Both the position numbers and the translations under genes were made by a program. The notes under the pieces were generated by a model that saw only the letters and a list, made by a program, of their open reading frames with translations, ran no database searches and had not been told where the DNA came from. A stretch of 64,000 nucleotides of DNA from Lachnospiraceae bacterium MC2017 (GTDB taxonomy: Bacteria; Bacillota; Clostridia; Lachnospirales; Lachnospiraceae), in NCBI GenBank assembly GCA_000701625.1, contig JNJK01000015.1:29765-93764 (forward strand). Direction: 5' to 3'. Shown one piece after another: positions 61,485-64,000 of this stretch. Numbering within the stretch: the first letter of the stretch is position 1; each line of letters begins with the position of its first letter.

Positions 61485-64000
61485 TTATTTCGTATAAATT
61501 ACACTGCCATAGAAATTATTTTTTCCTGTGACGGTTATGCTTCCGTCACTGTTTTCAGTCATCGTGTAGTCGGTCTTTGCTTCATTTTTCTTGTACTTCA
61601 GTTTGATATCTTTTGGAGCGGAACCTGTTGCAGATGACTCTGGCTTAAATGTTATTCCCTTAATGCTGACCTTTCCGTCCTTTCCGGTTTTAACCTTTGT
61701 GAATGTTACGGCATTTTGCTTTAGCTCAGCAGGCATTATTCCAAATTCAAATGTTTTCCCCTTCAGGGTCTTGTTTACATCTTTGAAATTCTTACCCCTA
61801 AACTTAATACTGAATATAGGCTTCTTTATTCCTGACTTAAGCTCTGTTATTCCATCAGTCGATACTGTCGCCAGTTTATTATTCTTTGCCTTAACCGTAA
61901 ATTCTTTAGGATCAATCAGTTCGCCATTCTTCGTGACAATAACCTTGATGTCATAAGCCTTGCTCGAAGTAGATCTTCCTTCTGCGTTCCATGATGTATC
62001 CGCTCCGATTCCAAAGTGCTTTCTTCCGTCATAACCAACATATTTGTTCCAGCTTACAGTATATGTATCACTGCCTACTGTGAATGTATCGGAAGTCTTT
62101 GTTTCGATGACCGGAATCACTTCTTCTGCCGGCTTATCATTACCATAGTCGTGGTCAATACCTTCTTCTGCTGCTTTTCTGAGATCTGTTTCCTTAAGTA
62201 TGTCGCTTGTAACATTCCTTAAATCCGCCTCGCCGTCAGGGCTCTCTATATGTATAGTAAACCTCTGCTCCACAGGACTATCTATTGTCAGTCTGTTTCC
62301 ACTAAGTGCGACTTTAGCAGCATTTGTATCTACTATCATATTCATGGATACCAAAAGATAATCATCCGCTTCCCCGGAATTTTCTTCCGCTTCTGTGATA
62401 TCTGATAGCATAACTGTCACTTCACTCCTGCCATCCGCAGACAACTGCAGCGCTGTCGGTGAAGTAAGCTCTGCCGTAACCATGTTGCCTCCATCCGATG
62501 CCACAGCAGCACAGTCACCATCCTGCGCCAGCAATATGTTTCCGTCCGTAAAGCTATACGAATATCCATTATCAGGCACAACAACCTTGCCGTGCCTGAT
62601 GCTACTTCCGCTTCCGTCAGCCAGGATTCCGTCAGACAGATATTCCTTTACATTTTCTGTATCCACAATATTTGTATAACCATCAGTAACAGTATAAACT
62701 GCATCACCTGCTGAGTTCTTTACAGTAACGTTATTGGAATCATATATGGCTCTGACGCCGTCTGAACCAAGATTTGAATAATGCAGACGATTTAGAAATC
62801 CCCATTTAATAGTTGCTACATCGTTGATACCCTCAAATCTTATGGTACCGTTATTATTACATTCTGAACCCAGTTCTACTTCTTTCCCATCGGAACTAAC
62901 ACCTATTTTTTTCGCTGTCCATTCACCGGTATTGACATTTAAATCCACATAACAACTATCATAAGATTTATATAAATCAATAGGGTTATACTGCTTACTG
63001 TCATCTCCAAAATATGGATGATTACAGTCATAAAGGTATATTCTATACGTTCCATTATTATCAATTTTTTCGGGATATCGGCATGAATCCACTACAACTC
63101 TATGACCTACATTACCGTCTTTAGGATCATCCCATCTAAATGATACCGAATAAAACTTTTTTTCTGAGTTGCTGTTTAATTTATCTATTATCTCTTTAAA
63201 ATACTCCGGATACTTATCTGCGGAAACCGAGCTTTTATCACGTATCTTTTCATACTCACAAGAATCCTGCATTACTTGGTATTCTTCTATAAGCTTAACG
63301 ATTTTATTGTCTGGACTTGTAACCCACTTTATAGATTTACCGAAATTTTCATGATTACTATCATTACTAGTTTCTACTACCGCAAAATCTCCTGAATTTA
63401 TATCATGACCACTTCCGATATAGTCTGAAGAATCCATATTTCCATTATCAAACAGAAGTGATGTTATTGATAATCCAAAGCAGTTACCGCCCCATTTTTC
63501 AGGTTCATGAGCCCATCCCCAATCAAAACCATATACATTTTTATATCTCTCTAACGGAATACTATAATCTAACGGATACTTAAAAATAGTCTGGTGATTC
63601 AATAACGAATACCCATCCGTCGTCACATCGAATAGTTCTTTACTACAATCGGGCATTCCCGTATGATCTATCGTAATTTTTTTATTACTATTATTAAGAT
63701 TATTAAGTCTTGCAAATCTGTGAGGATATGAGCCCTTGCTGCATGTTAATGTAAGATTTTCGCAACCATTAAATGCATTTTGTGCTATTGATGAACATCG
63801 CTTGTATATCTTTACATTCTCCAAAGAAGAACAACCATTAAAAACATTTTCTCCGATTGAAGTTACTGTATCCGGAATTTCGACTTTCTGAAGTTTTGTA
63901 CAGCTTTGGAAAGCGCATTTTCCGATACTTTCCAAACCTGTAAGTCCCTCAAGTTCATCTATTTCCGTCATTGATGAAGCCCAGAACAAACGATCAGGAA
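61485..64000 (-). CDS. BspA-type leucine-rich repeat surface protein with cysteine-peptidase-like domain (5' end off window)
   Basis: At least 837 codons, open to the window edge. First visible part: LRR_5/BspA repeats (LESIGKCAFQSCTKLQKVEIP, then SIGENVFNGCSSL). Then a globular domain with a possible Cys-His-Asn set: Cys in WGGNCFGLS (codon 63482-63480), His in VGHRVVVDS (63104-63102), Asn in YDCNHPYFGDD (63023-63021), like papain-fold peptidases. The C-terminal 200 residues hold a Lys-rich module with KKPIFSIKFRGKNF and the ending ENSDGSITVTGKNNFYG, similar to the secreted protein at 3591-2149. Probably a surface-exposed adhesin or protease. Confidence 0.82.
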   Translation of the reverse strand, partial: PDRLFWASSMTEIDELEGLTGLESIGKCAFQSCTKLQKVEIPDTVTSIGENVFNGCSSLENVKIYKRCSSIAQNAFNGCENLTLTCSKGSYPHRFARLNNLNNSNKKITIDHTGMPDCSKELFDVTTDGYSLLNHQTIFKYPLDYSIPLERYKNVYGFDWGWAHEPEKWGGNCFGLSITSLLFDNGNMDSSDYIGSGHDINSGDFAVVETSNDSNHENFGKSIKWVTSPDNKIVKLIEEYQVMQDSCEYEKIRDKSSVSADKYPEYFKEIIDKLNSNSEKKFYSVSFRWDDPKDGNVGHRVVVDSCRYPEKIDNNGTYRIYLYDCNHPYFGDDSKQYNPIDLYKSYDSCYVDLNVNTGEWTAKKIGVSSDGKEVELGSECNNNGTIRFEGINDVATIKWGFLNRLHYSNLGSDGVRAIYDSNNVTVKNSAGDAVYTVTDGYTNIVDTENVKEYLSDGILADGSGSSIRHGKVVVPDNGYSYSFTDGNILLAQDGDCAAVASDGGNMVTAELTSPTALQLSADGRSEVTVMLSDITEAEENSGEADDYLLVSMNMIVDTNAAKVALSGNRLTIDSPVEQRFTIHIESPDGEADLRNVTSDILKETDLRKAAEEGIDHDYGNDKPAEEVIPVIETKTSDTFTVGSDTYTVSWNKYVGYDGRKHFGIGADTSWNAEGRSTSSKAYDIKVIVTKNGELIDPKEFTVKAKNNKLATVSTDGITELKSGIKKPIFSIKFRGKNFKDVNKTLKGKTFEFGIMPAELKQNAVTFTKVKTGKDGKVSIKGITFKPESSATGSAPKDIKLKYKKNEAKTDYTMTENSDGSITVTGKNNFYGSVIYTK

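Overview
The window (about 40-45% G+C by eye, with low-G+C Gram-positive style promoters and strong AGGAGG-type ribosome sites) looks like a chromosomal or chromid segment of a clostridium, most likely a Lachnospiraceae member of the Butyrivibrio type. That assignment is inference, from the mix of BspA-type leucine-rich repeat protein, CotH/lamin-tail protein, DltD-like SGNH proteins, YfhO proteins and a Gly-Ser-rich NlpC/P60 hydrolase. There are no rRNA or tRNA genes, no insertion sequences and no CRISPR. Almost all of it builds, decorates or displays cell-surface glycan.

Region 1 (1-7.8 kb, minus strand): two acyl-transfer modules, each a membrane-bound O-acyltransferase (MBOAT) followed or preceded by a secreted SGNH/DltD-like partner (1990->428 with 421->1, and 7758->5797 with 5800->4184). 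Between them sit a small acyl carrier protein with its own promoter and terminator and a secreted protein of unknown role. Region 2 (7.9-11.0 kb): a TupA-like ATP-grasp enzyme, a 600-bp convergent gap with a cluster of DnaA-box-like nonamers, and a secreted SH3-NlpC/P60 peptidoglycan hydrolase.

Region 3 (11.2-23.4 kb, minus strand): an operon-like run CapA-like protein, UDP-sugar dehydrogenase, SGNH protein, NeuB, NeuC, NeuA, UDP-sugar epimerase, CotH/lamin-tail protein, SGNH protein. It should make and activate a sialic-acid-type sugar and a uronic acid and couple this to extracellular acyl or phosphoryl decoration. A radical SAM gene (23.5-24.4 kb) lies on the opposite strand with a near-consensus promoter.

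Region 4 (24.4-43.4 kb, minus strand): a deoxysugar and glycosyl-transfer run: YfhO, RfbF-RfbG-RfbH (CDP-4-keto-3,6-dideoxyglucose route), an aldolase fused to an unknown domain, HAD phosphatase, second YfhO, a YerE-like thiamine-diphosphate enzyme, a polyprenyl-phosphate type GT2, GT8, GT2, a GT39-like membrane transferase, and GT2. The combination suggests a branched-chain CDP-deoxysugar like yersiniose.

Region 5 (43.4-43.86 kb): a palindrome-rich gap, then a plus-strand short-chain dehydrogenase whose start codon sits at the predicted transcription start. Region 6 (44.6-60.9 kb, minus strand): a 13-gene, tightly overlapped capsule/exopolysaccharide operon from one strong promoter at 60.9 kb: GT2, KpsC/S-like transferase, second NeuB, flippase, NeuA-PseG fusion, GT4, priming sugar-phosphate transferase, GT2, GT4, GT4, second flippase, and two membrane proteins. 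Region 7 (61.1-64 kb): a nuclease remnant and the 3' part of a BspA-type repeat protein with a cysteine-peptidase-like centre, whose C-terminal module resembles that of the secreted protein at 2.1-3.6 kb.
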